Shown here piece by piece: positions 26,184-44,384 of a stretch of 64,000 nt of DNA. This stretch comes from Archilochus colubris (Eukaryota; Chordata; Aves; Apodiformes; Trochilidae). The notes beneath the pieces were generated by a model. It saw only the letters and a list, made by a program, of their open reading frames with translations, had not been told where the DNA came from and made no database searches. Each line of letters opens with the position of its first letter. Positions within the stretch are counted from its first letter, which is position 1. The position numbers and the translations under genes were made by a program. Location: the NCBI GenBank assembly GCA_023079485.1, contig CM041085.1:34643121-34707120 (forward strand), written 5' to 3'.

Positions 26184-27100
26184 CTCCCGCCCGCGATGCG
26201 GAGGCCTCGCTCTCTCAGCGCACTAGTTGCCTGGGCCGCACCCGTCACATCGAGGGCGAAACGCCGCCACCGCTCACACCTGCCGCCACCTCTGCGTCCA
26301 CAACCGGCTCTGCCGGGACCGCCGCTCCGAAGTCGGGGGTTCGCCGCCGCGTCCCCCCACACACACACGCTCGGGCTCCCTCGCTTGCCGCTCCCGCCCG
26401 CTCTTTATTTGCGGATTCTCTGCGCTACAAAATGGCGCCCAAGGAGGAAATGAGCGCTCGGCCGCCCCGCCCACGGGACGCCCCCCCATGGCGGGGGAGG
26501 TGGGGTGCGCGCGCAGCCGGGGCGGGGGGAGATACCGCAGTGGTACGGCTTGGCCCCGCCCGGCCCTTTATAGCGACCCCGGCAGGGAGAGGCAGCGTCC
26601 TGGCACACTCGTAGGGCTGAGCCTTTGCTTCTTGCCCGCCCGCCCCGCCGGAGGGCGGTGTCGGGGTGCCCCGGCCTTGCCGGTACGCCGGTTTCCGTTG
26701 GGTATTTGAACGTTGGTTTGAAGCCTGTCAGTCACTCGGCAGAGGGGCGCGGCGGGCAGCGGGGCATCCTGGGGCGGGCGGAAGGATATGGGCTCCGGCT
26801 GCAACCCTGCTAGGAGAGGCGGGACGGAACCGAGGGAGTCGGGACGGGCTGAGGATTTGCGGTTGCTCCCTGCGGAGCCGGGATGGCGCTCGCTGCTGGG
26901 AGGCTCTCAGCATGCGCGTCCTCCGCGGCCTCGCCCGTGAAACTGGCTGGCGAAGAGCAGCGGTGGCGGGACCCGCGGCGGTCGCCTGGGAAAGGTGCCG
27001 TGTAGCAGTTGGTACAGTGCAAGATGGAGGCTGGGCTTCCAAGAGTGATTTGTGGGGTGTCCTGCCCCTCTGCCAGGCCGGGGAATGGTCAGCTTGACCG
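25620..27100. promoter_or_regulatory. CpG island, WTAP promoter region
   Basis: G+C and CpG density rise sharply here against AT-rich flanks. The island holds many GC boxes, the WTAP exon-1 donor, an ACAAAATGGCGCCC element near 26,427-26,440 (minus-strand GCGCCATTTTGT, a YY1-like core) and a minus-strand CTATAAAG at 26566-26573. The several long open frames here are GC-rich artefacts. The island continues about 500 bp beyond the presumed start, so a divergent plus-strand transcript is possible but unproven. Confidence 0.8.
26184..26540 (-). other. WTAP: WTAP exon 1 (5' UTR), 5' end uncertain
   Basis: The 3' border is well supported by a consensus donor GGAG|GTGAGT read on the minus strand. 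The 5' end is a guess: about 25-30 nt downstream of the CTATAAAG at 26566-26573. If the YY1-like element near 26,430 sets the start instead, the exon would be about 240 nt. No coding start in this exon is expected. Confidence 0.5.
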
Positions 27101-28900
27101 CGTTAAACCGAGCTCGTCGGTATCACTTTAAGTAGGTGTCTTCAACCGACAGTGAGAGAAACGGGGAGGTAAATCCCAGCTGCTTCCAGAAAAAGTTAAG
27201 CTTCAGTTTCCAGCATTAGGGAAACATAAAGAATAATGCTTTTTTTTTTTTCCGCCTTAATTATTGCTACTTCAAAATAAATTTTATCTCTCTATGTTAC
27301 CACAATTTCTGAAGCACTGCAGTTAGGTCAAGTAAATCCATTCCCCTCTTGGTAACACAGTCAAAGCAGTCGGATAAATCAGCCTTTCAGTTTTGTAGTG
27401 TAGATATTGCTGCTCATTATGTGGCTGTTGAAAGATGCTCTGGAAATTTCCTCTCGACTTAACTGGTAGCAGAAAGACTATTTGCTACAGAGTAGTTTTC
27501 CATGTACATGTGCTTACATTCCCATGTATATAGATATATATATGTACAAACAGTTTTTATAAAGGACAAGGATCATGATGTTTAAGGATCACCCAAGATG
27601 CTCAAGTATTAGTCCTAAAGACTCAGTTTTGTGGCAGGACAAGAAAGGGAAACTTTTTCCATATAAAAGGCATGCAGACCTGTACTTCAGGCTGTTTCTG
27701 TTCTGTGTAGTTCCGTTCTGTGGACAAATTCCTTAACATTTTGTGTACATTAGTGATTTTAACACAAGATCCCTCAATATTTGCCTTGACTTTAACTATT
27801 CTTTGTTATGTTCAGAAACCAGACCTTCTTTGTGTCTATTTAATAGCACAGATGGAGTTCTAGCTTAGTTGGACCGTAAGGTGCAGGACCTTAAACCTTC
27901 CACTGATGCCAGTTGTTTGTATTGTAGCATGTAGAAAAGATTCCTGGATTTTTTACTCCTTGTCAGCAGTTAGTTATTTTAAATGTGTCTTTACAAATGT
28001 AGAATTCATTGGTGGGAAATGTGCTAGCTGAGCAAGAGGCAGTCATCCACAGACACCTAGATGAGTAGGATCAGCCTGCAGAGCTTTATGCTCTGGCCAG
28101 CCTTCTTTCCATACTTGCAAATTAACATGTTCATTATTAGCCTAGACTTAGAATTTTTCTTTGAGAAAATAAGAGCAGCAATTTATTAACCAGTCCTCTG
28201 AAACTTCTGGGAAGACAGCATATAACAAAGTCTTTTATTCTGTATAGCCTAACACTATGACAACTAACCTGAGACTTTTTGGTGCTATTAGAATGAACAT
28301 GCTGGCACCTACATTTTGTGTTCATAGCATGATAATGGCATTAAACTTGTTTTTCAAAATAATAGGTGCTAGCACAAGCCCCAGCAGAAGTTTGTCCTTA
28401 GGTGAGAGGACATATAGCAATCTGTCCACGTAGCAACAAAAAAGCAAGTCATTTATTCAGTCATCTATCCTGATAAGGTGAAATAGGGACCACGTTATGA
28501 ACATGTGGGCTAGACAGCCTGCAGTAATTAACACAATAAATAAATAGGTTTAAGGTGAAAATAACCACTGCGCTTTCACTAAGTATCTCTCCTGTTGTTT
28601 GCGAGGTCATCTGAATTGTATGATAAAATTTTTGCTCTCTCTTCTACGTTTGACTTTGGTGAAGAAGCTGATTTAAAAAGAGGATGAGACTGTCATTTTG
28701 GCACTGGAGCGAGCCCCCTGCACCACTGCCCACCCCCCTCCCAGCACTGCCGCTTTCGCATTCAGGGCTTGCTCAGGGGATAGTAATGAAACTGTTTTCT
28801 CAGGGGGGGGGTTGTTTTGTTTTGTTTTAAGTCTGTTTACATTGTCTCATACGGGTTTAGGTTCCTCGAACGTCAGCGTTCATTAATTTAATTAGCCGTT
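27100..28900. other. Intergenic DNA without recognised features
   Basis: AT-rich sequence between the WTAP island and an isolated GC-rich patch. A short ATATATATGTAC stretch occurs at about 27.53 kb and a nine-G run at about 28,804-28,812 is followed by TTGTTTTG units. I see no exon, tRNA or repeat family. Confidence 0.5.
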
Positions 28901-28929
28901 CACTTCCAGGCCTGTAGTTGCTTTCACCT

Positions 28930-29270
28930 GCCGGGTTTCCTTTCCAATAGCGATGGAAGCCAGCAAGGACGAACACCGAGACGCTTCTGAGCTTAGAAGG
29001 ATGCTGTTTCTCCCTACCTTTTTTCGGCTCGTTTTTCCTCCCGCTCCCTCTCCCGCCTTCCCTACCGTGGGACGCTGCCTTCCCACCCCTCTCCGTCCCC
29101 GCGTGGCGGCGCTGCGGAGCCCCCAGCGCGCACCCCCACGCCCATCCCACCCCCTTCCTGCGGGGTGTGCGTGCTCCGTCTCCCCGTCTCCTCGTCTCCT
29201 CATGGATCAAGAGCGGGGAGGCAGCGAGGCGGCATGGGGTGGGAGGGGAGGCTGGTATAACCAGCGTATT
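28930..29270. promoter_or_regulatory. Isolated CpG-rich patch with no gene assigned
   Basis: About 340 bp rich in CpG and pyrimidine-rich C/T runs on the plus strand, inside AT-rich intergenic DNA between WTAP and ACAT2. Open frames on both strands are low-complexity Pro/Arg/Ser or Gly/Arg and match nothing I know. It may be a distal promoter, an lncRNA start or a CpG-rich relic. Confidence 0.4.
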
Positions 29271-29311
29271 AGCTAGTATGGCATTGCTAATACAACTCAT
29301 TCATCAAATGA

Positions 29312-29454
29312 GTTTCTCCGTCCCTGGAGATATTTAAAAAGAGACTGGATGTGGCACTCAGTGCCATAGTCTAGCAACCGCAACGGTGGTTCAAGGGTTG
29401 GACTCGATGATCTCTGAGGTCCCTTCCAACCCAGCCAATTCTATGATTCTATGA
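29312..29454 (+). mobile_element. CR1 LINE 3' terminus (short)
   Basis: The copy runs from CCCTGGAGATATTTAAAAAG through CTGGATGTGGCACTCAGTGCC, GGTTGGACTCGATGATCTCT and CCTTCCAACCCAGCC to ATTCTATGATTCTATGA. It is a 5'-truncated insertion of about 145 bp, low in divergence. Confidence 0.95.
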
Positions 29455-32400
29455 AATGGGAGTCTGCGGAGCAGGAGAGCTAGGAAACGTAGGGAAAGTC
29501 TGATAAAGTGGTGCTCGGAAGGAAACCAAATGGTCGCGCAACTGTTTCTTATCGTTATAAAGGACCTTGAAATACCAGGAACTCCGGGAGAGCTCATCAG
29601 GTCTTGGAAGAACTGTCCTTGATTTGTAAGGACATGCGGTGGCGGAAGGCCAAGCCACGGTGCCTCTGCTGCTGGAGAAGGGACGTCTCGGGGGACACCG
29701 GGAAAGGCTGCAAAAGCCTACAGGGTTGGTGGGAAGACAGGGATTGCTGCACGATGGAGAAAGTGATACAGGGAGGGCCTCCAGATAACTACTAGGTAAA
29801 GAGTTGGGCAGCAAAAAGCTTAAATTTTACATCCATGAACTCTCCCATCTCTTAGAGAAGCTTCCTGAGCTAGGCTGCAGGTGTAATGCTGTGTATCCCC
29901 AGTAAGACTTTTGAAGGATCTAGCTGAAATTATATCTTTTTCTTCCATTTCTAAAGCAAGAAGTAATTAGAACCTTTCCAGAAAGCTCTTGTAAGTACTT
30001 ACCTTTTAATTACCAGTAATTTTTTACAACTATATATATGTATATATACTACTTCGTTAAAGTATATGAAATCAATGGTATGATAATATTGCAGCTCCAC
30101 AGAGCCAATTTTGATTTGCACCTCTTGTCTCAAAGACTTGGGAATTGGGGTGTGCAACACTGGTCAAGAATTTTGTTCCTGTTAGGGGCTGACCACAGCA
30201 GTGAGTGAACACCAGAGCCTCTCCAGAAGACATCCCCTGACTGGCAGTCCATCAAGATACAGTTACAGCTAAATGGTGACTTGAGTTACATTCATTTTAG
30301 GGATGGTTGATAAATACTGCAAGCTTGCATTTGAAGTACGTGTATACATATATTTTCTAAGGATATAAACCCAGATATTTACTATTCTTTTTTTAAGCCA
30401 TAGAAAGGTCATGTTGGTTTTAGTAATGCAAAGGCTTTTCTGTCTGAGGGGAAGACAGCATTTTTTTATTAAACACTCGTCAGATTATGAGCTTTCCCTG
30501 ACAAAAATAGATTCAAGGAAAACCCAGCCTCTCAAGACAGCCAAGAACATTTTTTGACTATCAGGAGTTTGCTTTCCAAGGACCCAATAGCCCCAATAGA
30601 GTTTGAGGTTGAGGAACTTTAGAAAATTTAAATCTCATCCTCACTCAGAAAACAGCTCATTCTTTGAGGCATACCTTATGTGCTGAGCTTATCCAAACAA
30701 CTGAGTATCAGTCCACTGGTAAGAAAACCAGGTGAAAGAATTGTCTCTCTAAACCTGAGAAAGGTACTAAAGGTGCTCAGCAAGCCTTAGTGCCATATAT
30801 ATCCTGACATGATGTTACTGTATGTGGAAAGGCTTCCTCAGATCTTTCCCAAGTGAAAGAGGCTCTGGTTTTCATGATGTGCTGCTTGTTGTCAAGGTTA
30901 CTTGTTTTGGTAGCTGACTTAATTTTTTAAGGAGGAAAAAAGGGTGATTTTGCTTTTTTTTGTCCAAATGCAAAAATCTGACTTTTTGCTTACACCAATC
31001 AAAGAACAATTCCTGTTCCCTATCAGGAGTAAAAGTAAATTCAAATACAAACAAAGCTCAGAAAACCTGTATGTAAAGGGTGACTGCCTCTTAAATGCTT
31101 TCAGATGAGAACTATGGGCCCCAAAAGATAAAGAATGAGGAGGTGTCTTACATAATTACTGTGACAAGGTTTGACTCCTGTCAAAATCCTGGTTTGAGTG
31201 TACACCTCTGGAACAGCAGTCAAGTGTGTTCCATGCTGCTGGTAAAGAATAAAAAACAAGACAAATAAGGAAAATCAGAATACTCTTACCACTATTAGTA
31301 ATAAAAGTCCCAAATATTGGCCAGTTATTTGACAATATAGTTAACTATTGTAAGTATCATATCCTACAGCAAAGGGCTATTTCCATAAAATATAAAGCTG
31401 GATCACTTATGCTTCAAACTTACATATATAGTATTGTGCATATTGTTGTATAGTACATATATAATGTTGTATCTGCTTGAATGGCCAGAGGAACACATTA
31501 GGTTCTTCTAGATGTACAGTATGGAATGATGCAAGGCAACAACAGCAGGAATCCCCGAGGAATTCTATGCGTTTGTTTTGTGTTTTTTTTTCTGTAAGGA
31601 TTCCAACAAAGCAGGTATTAGGACCATTATTTGTGTATAATTTTTTTAAAAGACTAGATAATTTCCTATTATAGGAAAGTTGTAAAGTTAAGCTTTTTTG
31701 AAAACTATAGAATGATCTCCCATCAAGAGTTAAGAATTTAAGGCAATTGTCCTGTTGATTGGTTGCAGAAAAGATGCAGCATAGTTCTTATCAAACTCAC
31801 ATCCCCAACAAAAGTATTTTTGTGTCAGATTTATGGTAAAAAGCAAGGGTTTCACATTGTAGTAACAACACAGATATCTGTAAAGGTTAAATTTAGAAAA
31901 CATTTTTTTAGCAGCAGAGTAAATCACTTTGGCTCTAAATTTTGACCTATTTCTAGTAAAACTGAGCCACCGTTACCAAATGAAAATGCAAACATATTTG
32001 TACTTTGAGTATTTCACACAAGGCACAAGTCCATTTCATTGTGTTTATAGAAAGGGAATAAATAAACTTTGCGCAACATAGTCTTACTCTTTCACTGATA
32101 GCGAGTGTGCTCTCTCTTCTGAATTGATGTCCTAATTTTTTACTGACTTACTTAATTTCCCTGAGCTTAGTTTTCCAAGAAATGGTAAAATGTACCTGCA
32201 TAGGGCAGTAGTTTTCTACTGAGTATTATGCTGCTCATTAACTACACTGAATTTAAAAAACAGAGCTGCCTTATCACGTTTAATAGGTTTCTGCCTAGAT
32301 TCAAATAACTTACCTCACGTTTCATAACTACTTGCCTTTGTGCAATTGCTGTGTTACTTTGTTCTTTTACACATCCCTTTTATGCCTTTGGATCTCATTC

Positions 32401-34050
32401 CAGGACACCATCCAAGCAGAGTTAGATAGTGTACTGCAAGTCTGATAAAGGTGCGAAGATAAAACACATTCATCTCTGTCATTTCAGAGTGGCCCAGTGT
32501 GGCAGCCTGGTCATCAATGGTGCTGCAGAACAGTTCTGCTGTTTGGGGCTGGGAGCAAAGGTGCAGCAGGTCAGTTCTTTGGGGTGAGCTGGCCTGGGGT
32601 CCACATTGAAATGCTTTCTGTCTGTGTGTGGATTAAAGGTAAAGTGTGGGGAGGAAAAGGGCTGAAGCCTCACTCTATGTTGTGTTCCATATTTATGGTG
32701 ATATTTATAAATTTTTAAATACAAGGGAATCCTGTCTGTAAGGCCCACTTCAGGTATATTGTTGGGTTTTTAACTTTGCACACCTGCTAACATTTAATGT
32801 TACTCTGAGCTCATGTTTCCGATTTTGTGTTTGCATTGATGACTTTACATTCTAATCAGTCAAATATTGCATTAAGAGTAACATAGTTACATGATGCCAT
32901 TGATAAACTAGGTTACTCAGTATTGCCCTTACTGTACATCTATATGTCTCATTCCCTACTGATTTTTTTAATGCAGAGACTACTTTCAGACTTATAGTGT
33001 TGCTCAGGAACAATATTTTTCTAAAACAGTCACTGTGTATTTTGATCATGGGTACCCGAGCTTTACTTGTATGGTGGATCTACTACTTACTTACTTTTTA
33101 GTCTTTAGAAAAGATGCCAGACATGTTTTTCCCACCCATCCAGGTTTAATATGAGGTCTTTACCTGCCCTGAGTGCATTAAAAAAAAAAGCTGCGGCAAA
33201 TGCCTGTTGCCTACTAATGCATCCCAGGGGATTGATTCACCAAGGATTTGGCTGCTGCCTAGAGGATTCTCCAGGACTTCTTTTCCTACAGTTATCTGAG
33301 GGGACTATGCTCCTGCCAAAAGCTGGAAAGCAGAAAGTAACCAAGGAAGTCTTATTGCAAGAAATCCCCATTTTTTGGCGTCATCCTTCAGTCAAACTGA
33401 ACTCTAAAAAGAAAACCCTGTGCAGAATGATGAAGTTACCTGCGTGGTTTAACAGAGCTGTTGGTGAAATCTAAGCTAATAGTCTTGCTTTCTGTAGTTT
33501 AAGTGGCTCGGTATTTTTTTCCTAGATAGTAACATTATAGCTTTTTACACTGTAAAGCAAGAACAATGACTGATAGGGGCCAGAGGAATCTGGCTCAGGT
33601 TTTGTATTGTTCCTGTTGCTCAGTGTTTCCACACAGAGGGTTCGGATACATTTTACTCACAAAGATTTAATACCACCAAATCCAGATTAGCCAAAGTGCA
33701 GAATGTCATCAACAGGTGTATTAGTGCATTCATTGTCATGTGCTTGTCAATGTTCATCATCACATCCTATGTGCTTTCCTAGAACTTAACATGTCCTCCC
33801 CCCATGCCTGAAATAGTGCTTTTAGTAAACAGATTTTTTTAAAAAAGAAAAAAAAAAAAAGCAAACAAAAAGCAGTTTTGTTGATTATTCTTGTTAAGGT
33901 AGGAGCAACAGCACATTTCTAATCAACTTCTTGCTGGCATGTCTGTTAGGCAGAACATCTGTTCCACAAACAAGTCAGAACAGGATGCAGCACAGGAAGG
34001 AAAAAGGGATGAAGATCTAAGTTGTGAGATGGAAAAGTGATTTCAGACCA
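29455..34050. other. Intergenic DNA, little recognised
   Basis: No exon or RNA gene is recognised. 29.46-29.80 kb is of mixed composition and unlike its flanks. 30.0-32.4 kb is AT-rich. An unbroken 107-codon frame at 33151-33474 has a plausible length but no recognisable domain. I treat the whole stretch as non-coding. Confidence 0.5.
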
Positions 34051-34086
34051 TCTCTCTCTCTCTCTTTTTTTTTTTTTTTTTTTTTT
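34051..34086. repeat. (TC)n followed by poly(T)
   Basis: About eight TC dinucleotides run into roughly 21 T residues. It may be the reverse-strand tail of an old retroposed sequence, but no body is evident. Confidence 0.85.
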
Positions 34087-34653
34087 AAACTGTGGTTACC
34101 TTCTTCGACTTACCCTTTCGGCTCATCACTTTACTCTGCCCTTTGTCCCCTAAATTCCTTAAGGTTCCTGCTCCTCACCCCACACCTCCAGGCTTCGCAG
34201 GTACATTTCCCCACAGAGAAACATTTGTGTCTCCTCGCCCTGCTAAGGGCTGCTGCCGCCTCCTCTCCTTACAGCCTCTGCCTGCCCGGCAGCTCCGGTT
34301 CCCGGTATTCCCCGCCTTGCAGCCTTCCCATCCCGCGGAGGCAGCCTGGTAGCAGCCTCTCGTCTTTCCTCCTTATGCGGGTCAGACAGGAACGGCCTGT
34401 GCTAAAACATGTCAGGCTTCTGTTAAATTAAAACAATGACCAAACCAAGCCAAACAAAAAAAAACCCCTCCACCCAGACAAGCAAACAATTAAAACAAAA
34501 AACCTCACCAAAACTCAACAAAGTTGTGATTGGCAGTTTTGTATCGTTTCATTTAAATCACTGGACTGCTGTGTTCTGGTTTGATTTGTTTGTTGTTTTG
34601 GGGTTTTTTCTGCTCACACTGGTCTGTTGGGAAACTGCCTGGAAGAAAACAGA

Positions 34654-34965
34654 CATGTGAGCAATCCTGACTATTTAGCTTTAGCTAGACTAAGCTAAGG
34701 GCCTTGAGACCCAGCTGCAAGGTTACTGAAAGATGAGCTATGGGAAAAAGATAAGGGAGCTGGCAGCAGAAAAGAAAAACAACAGGATAGTGATGTAGCC
34801 AGCAGAAGTTGTGTGAGAACAGGCCAAGATATAGCCACCTGCAAGATACCGTTATATAAACAAGGGCTCTACATAAAACGAGTGTGAATTGTTAATAGAG
34901 GACTTCACTTTAACCATATTGGTGACTACGTGTTGTCCTTAAGCCTCCGCGGATTTTCTACACTG
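34654..34965 (+). mobile_element. Possible solo-LTR-like segment (weak)
   Basis: The stretch starts TGTGAGCAATCC. It contains a TATATAAA box at about 34,853-34,860, a CATAAA hexamer 15 nt later, and then CATATTGGTGACTACGTG, which resembles a tRNA-Trp-type primer-binding site. The end could therefore be near 34,917 (LTR plus leader remnant) or 34,965 (TTTTCTACA). No coding remnants and no convincing target-site duplication are seen. It may simply be unique intergenic DNA. Confidence 0.3.
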
Positions 34966-35283
34966 GTCCTCTGCAATGCCACCATGAAATAAACAAGCTG
35001 CCTGCCAGCCACGATATAATCACAGAGCATTTGATCTGCGCGGTTTTATTTCGTATAAAAGTAAACCGAGTGTAAGGAGCTGAGCAGCCCTTGACTGCGT
35101 TACCGGCACCGGGGAGTGGAGCTGACCGCTGCGCACTGCAGCACGAACGGCCCCGGGCAGGCGGGGCCGGTGCTGACGGCCTTCCCACCGCCCCGGGGCC
35201 GAAGGAGGTAGAGGGCGCCCGTCCCCGCTCACCACGGGTGCCCCCTCCTCCTGCCAGCCTCCTCCTTGAGGGCTCGGCCATCA

Positions 35284-35293
35284 ATCACCCCCG
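35284..35293 (+). promoter_or_regulatory. Candidate sterol regulatory element
   Basis: ATCACCCCCG differs from the classic ATCACCCCAC element at the last two positions. It sits about 170 bp upstream of the ACAT2 ATG, next to GC boxes. Sterol-synthesis genes commonly pair SREBP and Sp1 sites; activity here is inference. Confidence 0.4.
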
Positions 35294-35335
35294 GCGGCTC
35301 CCTCCTCCTGCCGCCCCGCCCGCCGGAGGGTGAGA

Positions 35336-35388
35336 GGCGGCCCCGGCAACACGCGAGGGGCGGCCCCAGCAACACGCGAGGGGCGGCC
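35336..35388 (+). repeat. Tandem 23-bp GC-box duplication upstream of ACAT2
   Basis: The unit GCAACACGCGAGGGGCGGCC begins at 35346 and again at 35369, with a partial GGCGGCCCC before the first copy. Each unit carries a GGGGCGG Sp1-type box, so the duplication doubles the box number near the likely start site. Confidence 0.8.
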
Positions 35389-35463
35389 GTGCCGCTGGTG
35401 CCTCTCTCGCTCCGGCCGCCGCACCATCTGCCGACCTGCACGGTCGCTCCCGCCGCCGCTATC

Positions 35464-44057
<8,594 letters not shown>

Positions 44058-44106
44058 ATGTGAATGAATGAAGGGCTAGTGCCACCTAGCTTTGAAACAG
44101 CTTACT

Positions 44107-44112
44107 AATAAA
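44107..44112 (+). promoter_or_regulatory. ACAT2 poly(A) signal
   Basis: AATAAA lies 50 nt after the ACAT2 stop, giving a very short 3' UTR. A second plus-strand AATAAA at 44372-44377 lies inside the TCP1 3' UTR and could extend the message into antisense overlap. Confidence 0.75.
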
Positions 44113-44320
44113 TTTATAATCATGGAGCTTACATTTGTTTCGCCTAAAATTGAATAAGCTTACTCTATTACATTTGCCACTCAGTGCCTTGACAAGACTA
44201 GTGGCTACTGCTGGCACTGGAGTTGTTAACACACAATAGAGCTTAAGTTCTCAACACAATTTCAAACTTTCAAAAATCAATTTGTTCACAAGAAAATAGC
44301 AGCAGCATTCAGTGACTTTC
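44113..44320. other. ACAT2-TCP1 convergent gap
   Basis: About 200 bp between the two principal poly(A) signals. No other element is seen. Confidence 0.6.
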
Positions 44321-44326
44321 TTTATT
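44321..44326 (-). promoter_or_regulatory. TCP1 poly(A) signal
   Basis: Minus-strand AATAAA about 60 nt after the TCP1 stop, in the context GTTAATAAAGAAAG. It implies a 3' UTR of roughly 80 nt. Confidence 0.75.
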
Positions 44327-44384
44327 AACATTTTGGTTACAAGAATGGGAAGTGTAAGTCAGAGAAACATAAATAAAACCTAAG

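Noticed and set aside
26030..27100. Several overlapping 100-190-codon frames on both strands at 26.0-27.1 kb
   Set aside because: All six frames are open at once, which reflects G+C content rather than coding. None matches a known protein.
28857..29300. 147-codon minus-strand frame in the isolated CpG patch
   Set aside because: Low-complexity Gly/Arg sequence with a competing frame on the other strand and no homology I can see.
26700..35000. SOD2, the human neighbour of WTAP, in the WTAP-ACAT2 gap
   Set aside because: I looked for SOD2-like exons and found no matching coding stretch on either strand.
35050..35065. TATAAAA motif as the ACAT2 core promoter
   Set aside because: It is about 400 bp before the ATG, ahead of the densest GC-box region. 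It may belong to the AT-rich flank; nothing ties it to a start site.
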